From: Subtercola boreus
Lineage (GTDB): Bacteria > Actinomycetota > Actinomycetes > Actinomycetales > Microbacteriaceae
NCBI RefSeq assembly: GCF_003399625.1
Contig: NZ_NBXA01000007.1
Coordinates: forward strand, 310,001-374,000
Length of the DNA: 64,000 bases
Reading direction: 5' to 3'
This document shows, one piece after another, positions 33,649 through 41,912 of this stretch. Position numbers and translations under genes: made by a program. The notes below the pieces were generated by a model. The model did not search any database. It saw only the letters and a list, made by a program, of their open reading frames with translations, and was not told where the DNA came from. Each line of letters begins with the position of its first letter. The first letter of the stretch is position 1.

Positions 33649-34803
33649 GTGAGCCCCCTCTTCGGACGGCGGAAGCCGCCGATCGTCGTTCCGCCTGTGC
33701 CGCAGGTCACCATCCTCGGGGCGGGAAGCTGGGGCACGACGTTCGCCAAGATCCTCGCCGACGGCGGTGCCGATGTGACGCTCTGGGCACGGCGACCCGA
33801 GCTCGCGCGGGAGATCGGCCTCGCCAAGCGCAACAGCGACTACCTCCCGGGCATCAACCTGCCGCCGAGCATCCGGGCGACGTCGTCGCTCGAGGAGGCC
33901 GTCGGGGCATCGGCGTTCGTGTTTGTGTCGATTCCGAGCCAGTCGCTGCGGTCGAACCTCGCCGCGCTCTCACCGCTGATCGGTCCCGAGACGGTCGTCG
34001 TCAGCCTGATGAAGGGGGTCGAGAAGGGCACCGGCCTCCGCATGAGCGAGGTGCTCGAGCAGGGGCTCGTCATCGACCGTGACCGGCTCGCTGTGGCATC
34101 CGGGCCGAATCTCGCCCTTGAGATCGCGAAGGAGCAGCCGACCGCCGCCGTCATCTCGTCCGCCTCGCTCGCCACGGCCGAGGCCGTCGCGATGGTCGCC
34201 ACGAACCGGTACTTCCGTTCATTCGTGAACACGGATGTCATCGGAACGGAATTCGGCGGGGTGCTGAAGAACCTCATCGCCGTGGCGATCGGCATCGTCG
34301 ACGGGGTGGGCTACGGCGAGAACACGAAGGCGTCGATCCTGACCCGAGGGCTCGCCGAGATGACCGACTTCGCCGTGGCCTACGGCGCGCGCCCCGAGAC
34401 GATGTCGGGGCTTGCCGGACTCGGTGACCTCATCGCGACGTCCTCGTCTCCGCTCTCCCGCAACAACACGGCGGGGCGGCTGCTCGGCCAGGGCTACAGC
34501 TTCACCGATGTCGTCGCACGCATGCAGCAGACTGCTGAGGGCCTCGCGTCGGTCGCGCCGATCCTCACTCTGGCAGCGGCCCGCGGGGTCGACATGCCCA
34601 TCGTGCAACAGGTGAGCCAAGTACTTGCCGGTACGCTGAACCCTCGGGACATCGCGCCCCACCTCACAACCGATTCACTCGAACCCCAGGGCGAAAGGCC
34701 GATCGATGGCAGAAAGAACCGTGGTGGCCCTGCTCTTCGGCGGCCGTTCCAGCGAACATTCGATCAGTTGCGCAACGGCGGGCGGGGTGCTGGCGGCCAT
34801 TGA
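33649..34803 (+). CDS. gpsA: NAD(P)-dependent glycerol-3-phosphate dehydrogenase
   Basis: 384-residue enzyme producing sn-glycerol 3-phosphate for lipids. The Rossmann motif G-A-G-S-W-G-T-T-F lies near residue 25, the S-G-P-N-L-A-L-E-I block near 150, the catalytic Lys in F-G-G-V-L-K-N near 207 and G-L-A-G-L-G-D-L near 265. The GTG start has no obvious Shine-Dalgarno; a GTG 16 codons later is also possible. The frame continues 98 bp into ddl, giving an Arg/Gly-rich tail not expected in the family, so either the overlap is real or a stop has been lost. Confidence 0.9.
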   Translation: MSPLFGRRKPPIVVPPVPQVTILGAGSWGTTFAKILADGGADVTLWARRPELAREIGLAKRNSDYLPGINLPPSIRATSSLEEAVGASAFVFVSIPSQSLRSNLAALSPLIGPETVVVSLMKGVEKGTGLRMSEVLEQGLVIDRDRLAVASGPNLALEIAKEQPTAAVISSASLATAEAVAMVATNRYFRSFVNTDVIGTEFGGVLKNLIAVAIGIVDGVGYGENTKASILTRGLAEMTDFAVAYGARPETMSGLAGLGDLIATSSSPLSRNNTAGRLLGQGYSFTDVVARMQQTAEGLASVAPILTLAAARGVDMPIVQQVSQVLAGTLNPRDIAPHLTTDSLEPQGERPIDGRKNRGGPALRRPFQRTFDQLRNGGRGAGGH

Positions 34804-35794
34804 CCGCTCGCTCTACGAGGTGATCCCGATCGGCATCACGCGTGACGGGGCCTTCGTGCTCGAAGACGACGACGCGTCGAAGTTCACGCTCGACGCGGCG
34901 GCCATGCCGTCGGTCGCCGACAACGGCACGCGGGTGCAGTGGCCGTCGTCCGCCCTGTCGCGGGAGCTCACGGTTCTGGATGCCGGGGGCGTCGCCCGCT
35001 CGCTCGGGAACGTCGACGTGGTGTTCCCGATCCTGCACGGGCCGTGGGGCGAAGACGGGACCGTCCAGGGCCTCCTCGAGCTCGTCTCTCTGCCGTACGT
35101 CGGGTCGGGCGTGCTCGCGTCGTCGCTCGGCATGCACAAGCACTTCACGAAGACCGTGCTCGCGGCATCCGGAATCGCCGTCGCGCCCTGGCAGACGGTG
35201 ACCGCCGCGGCGTGGGCTGCGTCGCCCACGGCGGTTCAGGATGCCGCCGCGTCTGCTCTCGCTCTGCCGGTGTTCGTCAAGCCGGCGCGCGCGGGCTCGT
35301 CGGTCGGTGTGAGCAAGGTCAAGGACTGGTCGACGTTCGCCGACGCGATGGCGGTCGCGTTCGCCGAAGACGACCGGGTGCTCGTCGAGGAGGGGATCGT
35401 CGGTCGCGAGGTGGAGTGCGGCGTGCTCGGTTCCCTCGGCGGGGCGGAACCACGGGCATCCGTCGCCGGTGAGGTCGTGATGAAAGGCCGCGAGTTCTAC
35501 GACTTCGATGCCAAGTACCTCGGGGCTGCGGGCATCGAGCTGGTGTGCCCTGCCGCCCTGACGGAGGCGGAGCTGGCCGAGATGCAGGAGCTCGCCGTGC
35601 GAGCCTTCACCGCGATCGGTTGTGAAGGGCTGGCGCGGGTCGACTTCTTCCTCACGCCGACAGGTTTCGTCGTGAACGAGATCAACACGATGCCCGGGTT
35701 CACGCCGATCAGCATGTTCCCCGCCTGCTGGATCGCCACCGGGGTCTCCTACCCCGCCCTGATCACGCACCTCCTCGCCCTCGCTCTCGAGTAG
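34706..35794 (+). CDS. ddl: D-alanine--D-alanine ligase
   Basis: 362-residue ATP-grasp ligase making the D-Ala-D-Ala terminus of peptidoglycan. It has L-F-G-G-R-S-S-E-H-S-I-S near residue 10, F-P-I-L-H-G-P-W-G-E-D-G near 108, the Lys/Ser ATP-binding block V-K-P-A-R-A-G-S-S-V-G near 191 and N-E-I-N-T-M-P-G-F-T near 325. The F-Y-D-F-D-A-K-Y motif near 263 is that of D-Ala-D-Ala rather than D-Ala-D-Lac ligases, so intrinsic vancomycin resistance is not suggested. GAAAGG precedes the ATG. It overlaps gpsA. Confidence 0.96.
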   Translation: MAERTVVALLFGGRSSEHSISCATAGGVLAAIDRSLYEVIPIGITRDGAFVLEDDDASKFTLDAAAMPSVADNGTRVQWPSSALSRELTVLDAGGVARSLGNVDVVFPILHGPWGEDGTVQGLLELVSLPYVGSGVLASSLGMHKHFTKTVLAASGIAVAPWQTVTAAAWAASPTAVQDAAASALALPVFVKPARAGSSVGVSKVKDWSTFADAMAVAFAEDDRVLVEEGIVGREVECGVLGSLGGAEPRASVAGEVVMKGREFYDFDAKYLGAAGIELVCPAALTEAELAEMQELAVRAFTAIGCEGLARVDFFLTPTGFVVNEINTMPGFTPISMFPACWIATGVSYPALITHLLALALE

Positions 35795-35807
35795 CCCTCC
35801 GCCCGAT

Positions 35808-35873
35808 GCAATCGAGTGGGCAGTTCGGGCCCTGGAATCTGCGATTCCGGGCCCGAACTGCCCACTCGATTGC
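35808..35873. terminator. very long perfect palindrome between convergent genes
   Basis: The left arm (35808-35832) is matched by a perfect 25-bp complement ending at 35873; after a single bulged T (35833) the pairing continues for six more bases (GGAATC/GATTCC), leaving a three-base TGC loop. The result is a 31-bp stem with one bulge. It fills the gap between ddl and the oppositely oriented aldo-keto reductase gene, where a bidirectional terminator is expected, but it is far longer than needed and lacks T-runs. Confidence 0.75.
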
Positions 35874-35903
35874 GTGGCGGGTGCGTGCGTGCGGGTCTGC
35901 GGG

Positions 35904-36737
35904 TCAGTCGGGGATGTAGTTGAACTCGTCGGGGTTCGGGCCCGTGCGCTCGTCGCGGTTGAGAGCGGTGATGGCCGTGAGGTCGGCATCCGTCAGCTCG
36001 AAATCGAAGAGTGCGAAGTTCTCCTCGACGCGGGAGCGCGTCACCGACTTGGGGAAGACGATGTCGCCGCGCTGGATGTGCCAGCGCAGGGTGACCTGTG
36101 CCGCCGACTTCCCGAGGCGGTCGGCGATCGCGGTGATGGCCTCGTCGTCGAGCACCTTGCCCTGGGCGATGGGCGACCAGGCCTCGGTCGCGATGCCGTG
36201 TTCGGCGTCGAAGGCTCGCAGAGCATCCTGCGTCAGGTACGGGTGCACCTCGATCTGGTTGACGGCCGGCACGATGTCGGCCTCGTCGAACAGTCGCTGC
36301 AGGTGGTGCTGCTGGAAGTTCGAGACGCCGATGGCCTTCACCCGGCCCGAGGCGAGGATCTCCTCCATCGCCTTCCATGTCTCGAGGTAGTCTCCGACCT
36401 TCGGCAGCGGCCAGTGGATCAGGAACAGGTCGAGGTACTCGAATCCGAGTGCCTCGAGCGTGCCGTCGAACGCCTTCAGCGCGGCATCCCGGGCGTGGAA
36501 GCCGTTGTTCAGCTTGCTGGTGACGAAGATGTCCTCGCGGGCGAGGCCCGACGCGGCAACCGCCTCACCGACCTCCTTCTCATTGCCGTACATCTCGGCC
36601 GTGTCGATGTGTCGATAGCCGACCTCGAGGGCAGCGAGGGTGGCATCCTTCGTGTCGGCGGGATCGATCTGGTATACGCCGAAACCCAGCTGGGGGATCT
36701 CGACGCCGTTGTTCAGGGTCACTGTGGGAACTGTCAT
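35904..36737 (-). CDS. aldo/keto reductase (2,5-diketo-D-gluconate reductase-like)
   Basis: 277-residue AKR with the (beta/alpha)8 fold. The catalytic tetrad is present: Asp in R-H-I-D-T-A, Tyr in A-E-M-Y-G-N-E, Lys in V-T-S-K-L-N and His in L-I-H-W-P. The phosphate-binding R in F-P-K-S-V-T-R-S-R suits NADPH. It is closest in pattern to the 2,5-diketogluconate reductase group, but AKR substrates are broad. The ATG follows GAGGGC. The much longer frame upstream is an antisense shadow of the M3 peptidase gene. Confidence 0.9.
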   Translation of the reverse strand: MTVPTVTLNNGVEIPQLGFGVYQIDPADTKDATLAALEVGYRHIDTAEMYGNEKEVGEAVAASGLAREDIFVTSKLNNGFHARDAALKAFDGTLEALGFEYLDLFLIHWPLPKVGDYLETWKAMEEILASGRVKAIGVSNFQQHHLQRLFDEADIVPAVNQIEVHPYLTQDALRAFDAEHGIATEAWSPIAQGKVLDDEAITAIADRLGKSAAQVTLRWHIQRGDIVFPKSVTRSRVEENFALFDFELTDADLTAITALNRDERTGPNPDEFNYIPD

Positions 36738-36830
36738 GCCCTCAACGCTACGCTCGCTTCGTCGTGGCTGGCCAATCGGCAGCTGACCCTTGCGCTCGGG
36801 CGTCTGGATGCTCGTCGTAGGCTTCAGAGC

Positions 36831-38888
36831 ATGAGCAATCCGTTCTTCGAGCCCAGCACTCTGCCGTATGCGTTGCCGCCGTTCGGGGAGATTCTCGACG
36901 AGCACTTCCGGCCCGCATTCGAACGGGGGATCGTCGAGCACGAGGCGGAGATCGCTGCCATCGTCGCGGTTCCGGATGCCGCCACCTTCGAGAATACGAT
37001 CATCCCGCTCGAGCGGGCGGGCCAGATTCTTGCTCGGGTTTCGACGGTGTTCTACAATCGCGCCTCCGCCGACGGCAGCCCGTTCACCGAGACGCTCGAG
37101 GAGGAGCTGGCCCCGGTGCTCGCGGCCCACTCGGACCGGATCCGGCTCGACCCCGCGCTGTTCGCACGCGTGCGGGCGGTCTGGGAGGGGCTGGTCGGGG
37201 CCGGTGCCGCCGCCGGTGCCGGGGAGCCTGCGCTCGATCGAGAGGCCCGCTATCTCGTCGAGCGCTACCACGCCGACTTCGTGAGGGCCGGGGCCGGGCT
37301 CGACGAGCACGACAAGACCGCCCTCCGCGGGTTCAACCAGACGCTCTCCACCCTGACCACGCGGTTCGAGAAGAACCTGCTCGCCGACACGAACGAGCTC
37401 GCCGTGGTCGTCGATGATGCCGCCGAGCTGGAAGGGCTCGACGCCGGGCAGCTCTCCGCGGCATCCGAAGCCGCCCGGGAACGGGGGCTCAAGGGATCGT
37501 TCGTCATCACGCTCGTGCTCCCGACCGGGCATCCGTATCTCGCGATGCTCACGAACCGGCAGGTCAGGGAACGCATCATGGCCGCCTCCCTGTCACGTGG
37601 CCGTCGCGGTGGCCCTCACGACAACCGGCAGCTCGTGCTCGAGATCGCCCGCGTTCGTGCTGAGCGCGCGGCGCTTCTCGGCTTCGAGTCGCATGCCGCG
37701 TTCGTCACGGCGGGCCAGACTGCAAAGACGCCCGAAGCCGTGGCCGACATGCTCCGGATGCTCAGCGGCCCGGCCGCCCGCAACGCCCGCCGGGAGCAGG
37801 TCGCGCTTCAGAGCCAGGCCGGTGAGGCGTTCGACGTCGCATCCTGGGACTGGGCGTTTCTCAGCGAGAGGGAGCGGAAGGCTCGCTTCGACGTCGACAC
37901 GTCGGAGATGAGGCCCTACTTCGAGGCCGAGCGGGTGCTGCAGCAGGGAGTGTTCTGGGCGGCGAACCGGCTCTACGGCGTGACCTTCACCGAGCGCCCA
38001 GACCTTCTCGCGTACCACCCCGAGGCGCGGGTCTTCGAGGTGCGGGACGACGACGGGTCGGAGGTGGGCCTCTACGTGCTCGACCTCTACACGCGAGACT
38101 CGAAGCGGGGCGGCGCGTGGATGAACTCGCTTGTCGCCGAAAACACCCTGCTCGGGCATCCGTCGGTCGTCACCAACAACCTGAACGTGCCGAAGCCGGC
38201 TCCCGGAACCCCGACGCTCCTCACCTACAGCGAGGTCGGCACGCTCTTCCACGAGTTCGGGCACGCCCTGCACGGACTGTTCGCGCGCGTCACCTACCCC
38301 CGGTTCGCCGGAACCCGGGTGTTCAGGGACTTCGTCGAATTCCCGAGCCAGGTCAACGAGATGTGGATGCTCTGGCCGGAGGTTCTCGCGAACTATGCCG
38401 TTCACCATGAGACCGGCGAGGCGATGCCGGAGTCTCTCGCTGAGAAGGTTCTGAAGTCGGCTGCCTTCAACCAGGGATTCGAGACGAGCGAATACCTGGC
38501 GGCTGCGCTGATCGACCAGGCCTGGCACTCCCTCGGCACAGATGACGCGCCGGACGATGTCGGAGTGTTCGAGGCTGAGGCGCTCGGCGCCGTGGGTCTC
38601 GACAATCCGGCCGTGCCGCCGCGCTATTCGAGCACGTACTTCGCCCACACATTCTCGGGTGGGTACGACGCGGGGTACTACTCGTACATCTGGAGCGAGG
38701 TTCTGGATGCCGACACGGTCGAATGGTTCCGGGAGAATGGCGGGCTCACCCGAGCGAATGGCGATCGTTTCCGGGCGCTGCTGCTCGGGGTGGGAGGGTC
38801 GAAGGACCCTCTGGTGGCCTATGCGGAATTCCGGGGACGTGCCGCTGAGATCGCTCCGCTCCTCGCGCGCCGCGGGCTGGACGCCTAG
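36831..38888 (+). CDS. M3 family oligopeptidase / peptidyl-dipeptidase (Dcp-like)
   Basis: 685-residue zinc metallopeptidase of the thimet oligopeptidase family. The zinc motif H-E-F-G-H (F-H-E-F-G-H-A-L-H-G) lies near residue 473 with the third ligand Glu in D-F-V-E-F-P-S-Q about 29 residues on. The N-terminal helical region starts N-P-F-F-E-P-S-T-L-P-Y, as in Dcp. No signal peptide is seen, so it is a cytoplasmic enzyme clearing peptides of intermediate length. The chosen ATG fits family length; the open frame extends 957 bases upstream through the reductase gene but that part is antisense. No strong Shine-Dalgarno is visible. Confidence 0.93.
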   Translation: MSNPFFEPSTLPYALPPFGEILDEHFRPAFERGIVEHEAEIAAIVAVPDAATFENTIIPLERAGQILARVSTVFYNRASADGSPFTETLEEELAPVLAAHSDRIRLDPALFARVRAVWEGLVGAGAAAGAGEPALDREARYLVERYHADFVRAGAGLDEHDKTALRGFNQTLSTLTTRFEKNLLADTNELAVVVDDAAELEGLDAGQLSAASEAARERGLKGSFVITLVLPTGHPYLAMLTNRQVRERIMAASLSRGRRGGPHDNRQLVLEIARVRAERAALLGFESHAAFVTAGQTAKTPEAVADMLRMLSGPAARNARREQVALQSQAGEAFDVASWDWAFLSERERKARFDVDTSEMRPYFEAERVLQQGVFWAANRLYGVTFTERPDLLAYHPEARVFEVRDDDGSEVGLYVLDLYTRDSKRGGAWMNSLVAENTLLGHPSVVTNNLNVPKPAPGTPTLLTYSEVGTLFHEFGHALHGLFARVTYPRFAGTRVFRDFVEFPSQVNEMWMLWPEVLANYAVHHETGEAMPESLAEKVLKSAAFNQGFETSEYLAAALIDQAWHSLGTDDAPDDVGVFEAEALGAVGLDNPAVPPRYSSTYFAHTFSGGYDAGYYSYIWSEVLDADTVEWFRENGGLTRANGDRFRALLLGVGGSKDPLVAYAEFRGRAAEIAPLLARRGLDA

Positions 38889-39052
38889 GGCGCCGCCTCA
38901 CCCGCGGGCTCCGCCGGCTCACCCGTGTGCTTCGCTGGCTGGCTGCGTGGCTGGCTGGCCGCGGCCGCTCCGCCGGACTGTGGTCGCAGAGATCCGACAC
39001 GGATTCGGCGCATCGGCGCACGAGGGGGCGTGGTTGCTCAGAATCGTGTCCG

Positions 39053-39110
39053 TGCGTTTGCGTTTGCGTTTGCGTCTGCGTCTGCGTTTGCGGCTGCGTC
39101 AGCGGCTGCG
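39053..39110 (+). repeat. degenerate TGCGTT hexamer array
   Basis: About nine hexamers (TGCGTT three, TGCGTC two, TGCGTT, TGCGGC, TGCGTC and variants) run through the intergenic space and into the last codons of the minus-strand DUF2809 gene. The rest of the gap from 38889 holds GGCTGG-rich sequence and no gene. Confidence 0.85.
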
Positions 39111-39608
39111 TGAGTGCCACTGGGCGGTGCGCGCGGTGGCATCGAGCGCGGTGATGACGGCGATTCCTGCCGCGTAGGAGAGGAGGTCGATGGGCGAGAA
39201 GGTACTGCCGAGCAGCAGTGCAGCGGGCGGGAACGAGCTCGCGATGCTGAGGGGAACACCGGTGAGCTGGAACAGCTCCACCGCAGCGCAGAGGATGAGG
39301 GCGACGAGGCCGATGCGCGCCGGGTGCACTCTCGGAGCGATCACAGCGACGACGAGGTAGACGAGCACGGCGTAGAGCGCGTCGCCGGCGATGTCCCCAC
39401 CCGCGCCGGTGGCGAGGGTGTGCACTGACAGCCCGGCGATGATCGTCACCAGCGCCGCGGAGCCCAGTGCGAGGCGCCTCCGCAGTGTGCCTCTCTTTCG
39501 GAGCGTGCCGCGATTCCGGAGCGTGCCGCGATTCTGGTGCGTGCCGCTCCCTCGCAGTGCGTCGTGCGGCGGAACACCCGGGTCCGGCGCGGAAGCCGTG
39601 GAATCCAT
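39099..39608 (-). CDS. DUF2809 family membrane protein
   Basis: 169-residue membrane protein. The first 45 residues are hydrophilic and contain an R-G-T-L-R-(N/K) repeat coded by 18-bp units. Four hydrophobic segments follow, with the family-like block G-D-A-L-Y-A-V-L-V-Y-L-V-V-A, then C-A-A-V-E-L-F-Q-L-T-G-V-P and F-S-P-I-D-L-L-S-Y-A-A-G. The pattern agrees with the small DUF2809 (VanZ-related) family of unknown function. It ends within a hexamer repeat array, so the C-terminal S-R-S-R may be variable. Confidence 0.75.
   Translation of the reverse strand: MDSTASAPDPGVPPHDALRGSGTHQNRGTLRNRGTLRKRGTLRRRLALGSAALVTIIAGLSVHTLATGAGGDIAGDALYAVLVYLVVAVIAPRVHPARIGLVALILCAAVELFQLTGVPLSIASSFPPAALLLGSTFSPIDLLSYAAGIAVITALDATARTAQWHSRSR
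39499..39545. repeat. 18-bp tandem repeat inside the DUF2809 gene
   Basis: CGGAGCGTGCCGCGATTC is present twice exactly and followed by a partial diverged copy; on the minus strand it codes for N-R-G-T-L-R. Confidence 0.88.
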
Positions 39609-39628
39609 CTGTGTCGGGCGCGGGCGCG

Positions 39629-40252
39629 TCAGCCGGCCGGAGTCGGCGGCGTGGTCTCGATGACGAACGGTGCGCCGGTGTCAGCGGGTACAGACGTGGC
39701 GGGGTCGGTCGCCCCGTCGGACGCCCCGTCGGTGGCGGTGCCTCCCGTTCCGAGCACGTCGTCGGGGTTGGTGCAGACCGACGTCTGCGGGATGGCGGCG
39801 ATGGCGCTCTGCAGGTCGATCAGCACGGTGGTCGCGGAGACCGCAGTGGAGTCCACGATCACCTGGGTCGCAGGGCTCCGGCCGAACGTCGTATAGGTGT
39901 AGCTGGGCTTCTCGGAGTCGTCTTCGATCCACTGGATGCTCTGGCCGGTCTGCCCGGTCGTTGTCCCGATGTCGAGGCAGGGCAGCGTGGTCGGGCCGTA
40001 CTCGGCCACCCCGCAGCGAAGCAGCACCGAGGCGGGCGAACCCCACGCAGCCGTCGCCTGCGCATTCGTCTCGCGGCTCGTCTCTTCGGCGACCGTCAAC
40101 GGAAGCCTCACCATCACTTCGGCGCACCCCGGGTCGGTGGCGCCGGCTGCGGGATCGAGAGCCACGGTCGGAGCGCAACCGGTCAGAGCTGCGACGACGA
40201 GGGCGGCCGCGAGGGCACCCGGAACCAGGAGGCGTTTGCGGGGAGACATCAT
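39629..40252 (-). CDS. DUF3515 family lipoprotein
   Basis: 207-residue secreted protein. A lipoprotein signal ends in A-L-T-G-C near residue 25, followed by the family pattern C-A-E-V-M-V-R-L-P-L, the W-G-S-P-A-S-V-L-L-R-C-G-V block near 75 and a second conserved cysteine. The tail after residue 170 is Thr/Asp/Ala-rich and probably disordered. DUF3515 genes lie between ddl and thiL in many actinobacteria, which fits the thiL gene divergent from it here. Function is unknown. Start: tandem ATGATG; the longer extension lacks a signal peptide. Confidence 0.88.
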   Translation of the reverse strand: MMSPRKRLLVPGALAAALVVAALTGCAPTVALDPAAGATDPGCAEVMVRLPLTVAEETSRETNAQATAAWGSPASVLLRCGVAEYGPTTLPCLDIGTTTGQTGQSIQWIEDDSEKPSYTYTTFGRSPATQVIVDSTAVSATTVLIDLQSAIAAIPQTSVCTNPDDVLGTGGTATDGASDGATDPATSVPADTGAPFVIETTPPTPAG

Positions 40253-40272
40253 CAACAGGCTACCGTTGAGCT

Positions 40273-41496
40273 GTGGACACCCGTGGGGCAGACCCTCAGC
40301 TTTCGCGCGAAGACGCACCCAGCAACATCAGAGTCGGAGGGCAGGCTGCCGCTTCGCCGGACGATACCCTCGCGAGCGTCGGCGAAGTCGCTGCACTGGC
40401 ACGCATCTTCCCTCGGCTGCCGCACGCCGACGCGGCGCTGGTCGGCCCCGGAGACGACGCCGCCGTCGTGGCCGCGCCCGACGGGCGGTTCGTGGTGACG
40501 ACGGACACGATGATCCACGGCCCCGACTTCCGGCTCGCCTGGTCGACGCCGCACGATCTGGGCTGGAAGGCCGCCGTGACGAACCTGTCGGATGTCGCAG
40601 CCATGGGAGCAACGCCGAGCGCACTCGTCGTGGCCATCGCCGCACCACTCGGCACGACGGTTGCTGCCCTCGAGGGCATCGCCGACGGGCTCCGGGACGC
40701 CTGCGCGGCACTTTCACCCGGCACCGGCGTGGTCGGCGGAGACCTGTCGGTGTCGAACACCCTGGTGCTGGCGGTGACGGCGTTCGGAGACCTGGCCGGA
40801 CGTGCGCCGGTACTGCGGTCGGGGGCGCGCCCGGGCGACCGGGTCGCCGTGGCGGGAGCGCTCGGCCTTGCGGGGGCGGGGATCGCGAGACTCTTCGCCG
40901 AGGGGCAGTCCGACGCCAGCGCGCCAGAAGGCCTGCCGCCAAGCACGCAACAAGGCCTGCCGCCAAGCACGCAACACGGCCTGCCAGAAGTCGCGCCGGC
41001 GACCGTGCGGCCGGGCGGCATCCGCGTCCCCGACGCCGCCGCCGGGCGTGCGGTGCGTGCTGCGCACCCCGCCATCGTGGAGGCGCAGCTGACGCCGGTC
41101 TCGCCTCTGGCGGCCGGGCCGCGCGCTGCCGATGCCGGTGCCACCGCGATGCTCGACGTGTCTGACGGGCTGGTGCTCGATGCGGGGCGGATCGCCGTGG
41201 CCAGTGGGTGTTCTCTCGAGTTGTTCCATGACGCCATCGAAGCCGAAGGGCAGACCCTGCGGGGGCTCGACAGCTCGATCGGTGGAGAAGCCGTGGATTT
41301 CGTGCTCTGTGGAGGAGAGGACCACTCCCTCCTCGCGACCTTCCCTCCGACTGCGACACTGCCGGCGGAGTTCCGGGTGATCGGAGAGGTGCGCGACCGG
41401 GAGGACGGGCATCCGCCGGTCACCGTGGGCGGCAGAGCATACGTGAGGCCGGGTGGCTGGGACCCGTTCGGCGACTGGAACGGCGCAGTCGGCTGA
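40273..41496 (+). CDS. thiL: thiamine-monophosphate kinase
   Basis: 407-residue ThiL, phosphorylating thiamine monophosphate to thiamine diphosphate. The N-terminal G-P-G-D-D-A-A-V near residue 58, T-T-D-T-M-I-H-G near 77, N-L-S-D-V-A-A-M-G-A near 103 and G-G-D-L-S near 155 are the Mg-ATP and substrate motifs; D-V-S-D-G-L near 296 and C-G-G-E-D-H near 345 complete the site. It is some 70 residues longer than usual because of an insert (residues 215-260) containing two and a half copies of a G-L-P-P-S-T-Q-Q unit, plus an N-terminal leader. Start is GTG. Confidence 0.93.
   Translation: MDTRGADPQLSREDAPSNIRVGGQAAASPDDTLASVGEVAALARIFPRLPHADAALVGPGDDAAVVAAPDGRFVVTTDTMIHGPDFRLAWSTPHDLGWKAAVTNLSDVAAMGATPSALVVAIAAPLGTTVAALEGIADGLRDACAALSPGTGVVGGDLSVSNTLVLAVTAFGDLAGRAPVLRSGARPGDRVAVAGALGLAGAGIARLFAEGQSDASAPEGLPPSTQQGLPPSTQHGLPEVAPATVRPGGIRVPDAAAGRAVRAAHPAIVEAQLTPVSPLAAGPRAADAGATAMLDVSDGLVLDAGRIAVASGCSLELFHDAIEAEGQTLRGLDSSIGGEAVDFVLCGGEDHSLLATFPPTATLPAEFRVIGEVRDREDGHPPVTVGGRAYVRPGGWDPFGDWNGAVG
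40930..40985 (+). repeat. 24-bp tandem repeat inside thiL
   Basis: Two full copies of a 24-bp unit differing only at the last base, then a partial third copy. They code for G-L-P-P-S-T-Q-(Q/H) between the two ThiL domains. Confidence 0.92.
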
Positions 41497-41581
41497 GTCT
41501 GATCCCCGATTAGACTCAGGGACTGTACTGGCGCGATCGAGCAGTGAACGCGTGACTCGGCTGAACGGAGTGAGCGCGGAC

Positions 41582-41890
41582 ATGGGCAAACTGATCTACG
41601 GAACGCCCGGCGTGGAGATCGAGTTCGACGACCGGGTGCTCGCCCATCTGCGAGTGGTCATCGTCACGAAGCTCCGGCGGGCCGAGTCGTTCACGATGCA
41701 GTACGCCTACGGTCCGGATGCGGGAGCCGGTCACGCGTCACTCTGGATGCATCCGTCGATTCCGCTGCAGTTCAAGTTCTACGGCAGCAAGGAGCCGGTG
41801 CTGAACCGGGCCTGGATCGAAGCACTGATGCTCGGCGCGAGCACCACCGTCGGTCTGCAACTGCTCCCGGAGCCCGACCCCGGCCGCTGA
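41582..41890 (+). CDS. DUF7882 family small protein
   Basis: Complete 102-residue member of the family also seen cut off at the left edge of the window. It begins M-G-K-L-I-Y-G-T-P-G, followed by a short strand/helix core with L-R-V-V-I-V-T-K-L-R-R, a S-L-W-M-H-P-S-I-P-L-Q-F-K-F block near residue 60, N-R-A-W-I-E-A-L near 80 and L-L-P-E-P near the end. No signal peptide, membrane segment or catalytic motif is visible. GGAG lies 11 bases before the ATG. It lies between thiL and an efflux gene with no obvious link to either. Confidence 0.8.
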   Translation: MGKLIYGTPGVEIEFDDRVLAHLRVVIVTKLRRAESFTMQYAYGPDAGAGHASLWMHPSIPLQFKFYGSKEPVLNRAWIEALMLGASTTVGLQLLPEPDPGR

Positions 41891-41912
41891 CCTTCCGCGG
41901 GCGGGAGGGTGC

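Noticed and set aside
34706-35794. ddl as a vancomycin-resistance type D-Ala-D-Lac ligase
   Set aside because: The omega-loop region reads F-Y-D-F-D-A-K-Y with Tyr, as in ordinary D-Ala-D-Ala ligases.
35874-36830. 957-base upstream extension of the M3 peptidase frame
   Set aside because: It runs antisense through the aldo-keto reductase gene; the family N-terminus N-P-F-F-E-P-S-T starts right at the chosen ATG.
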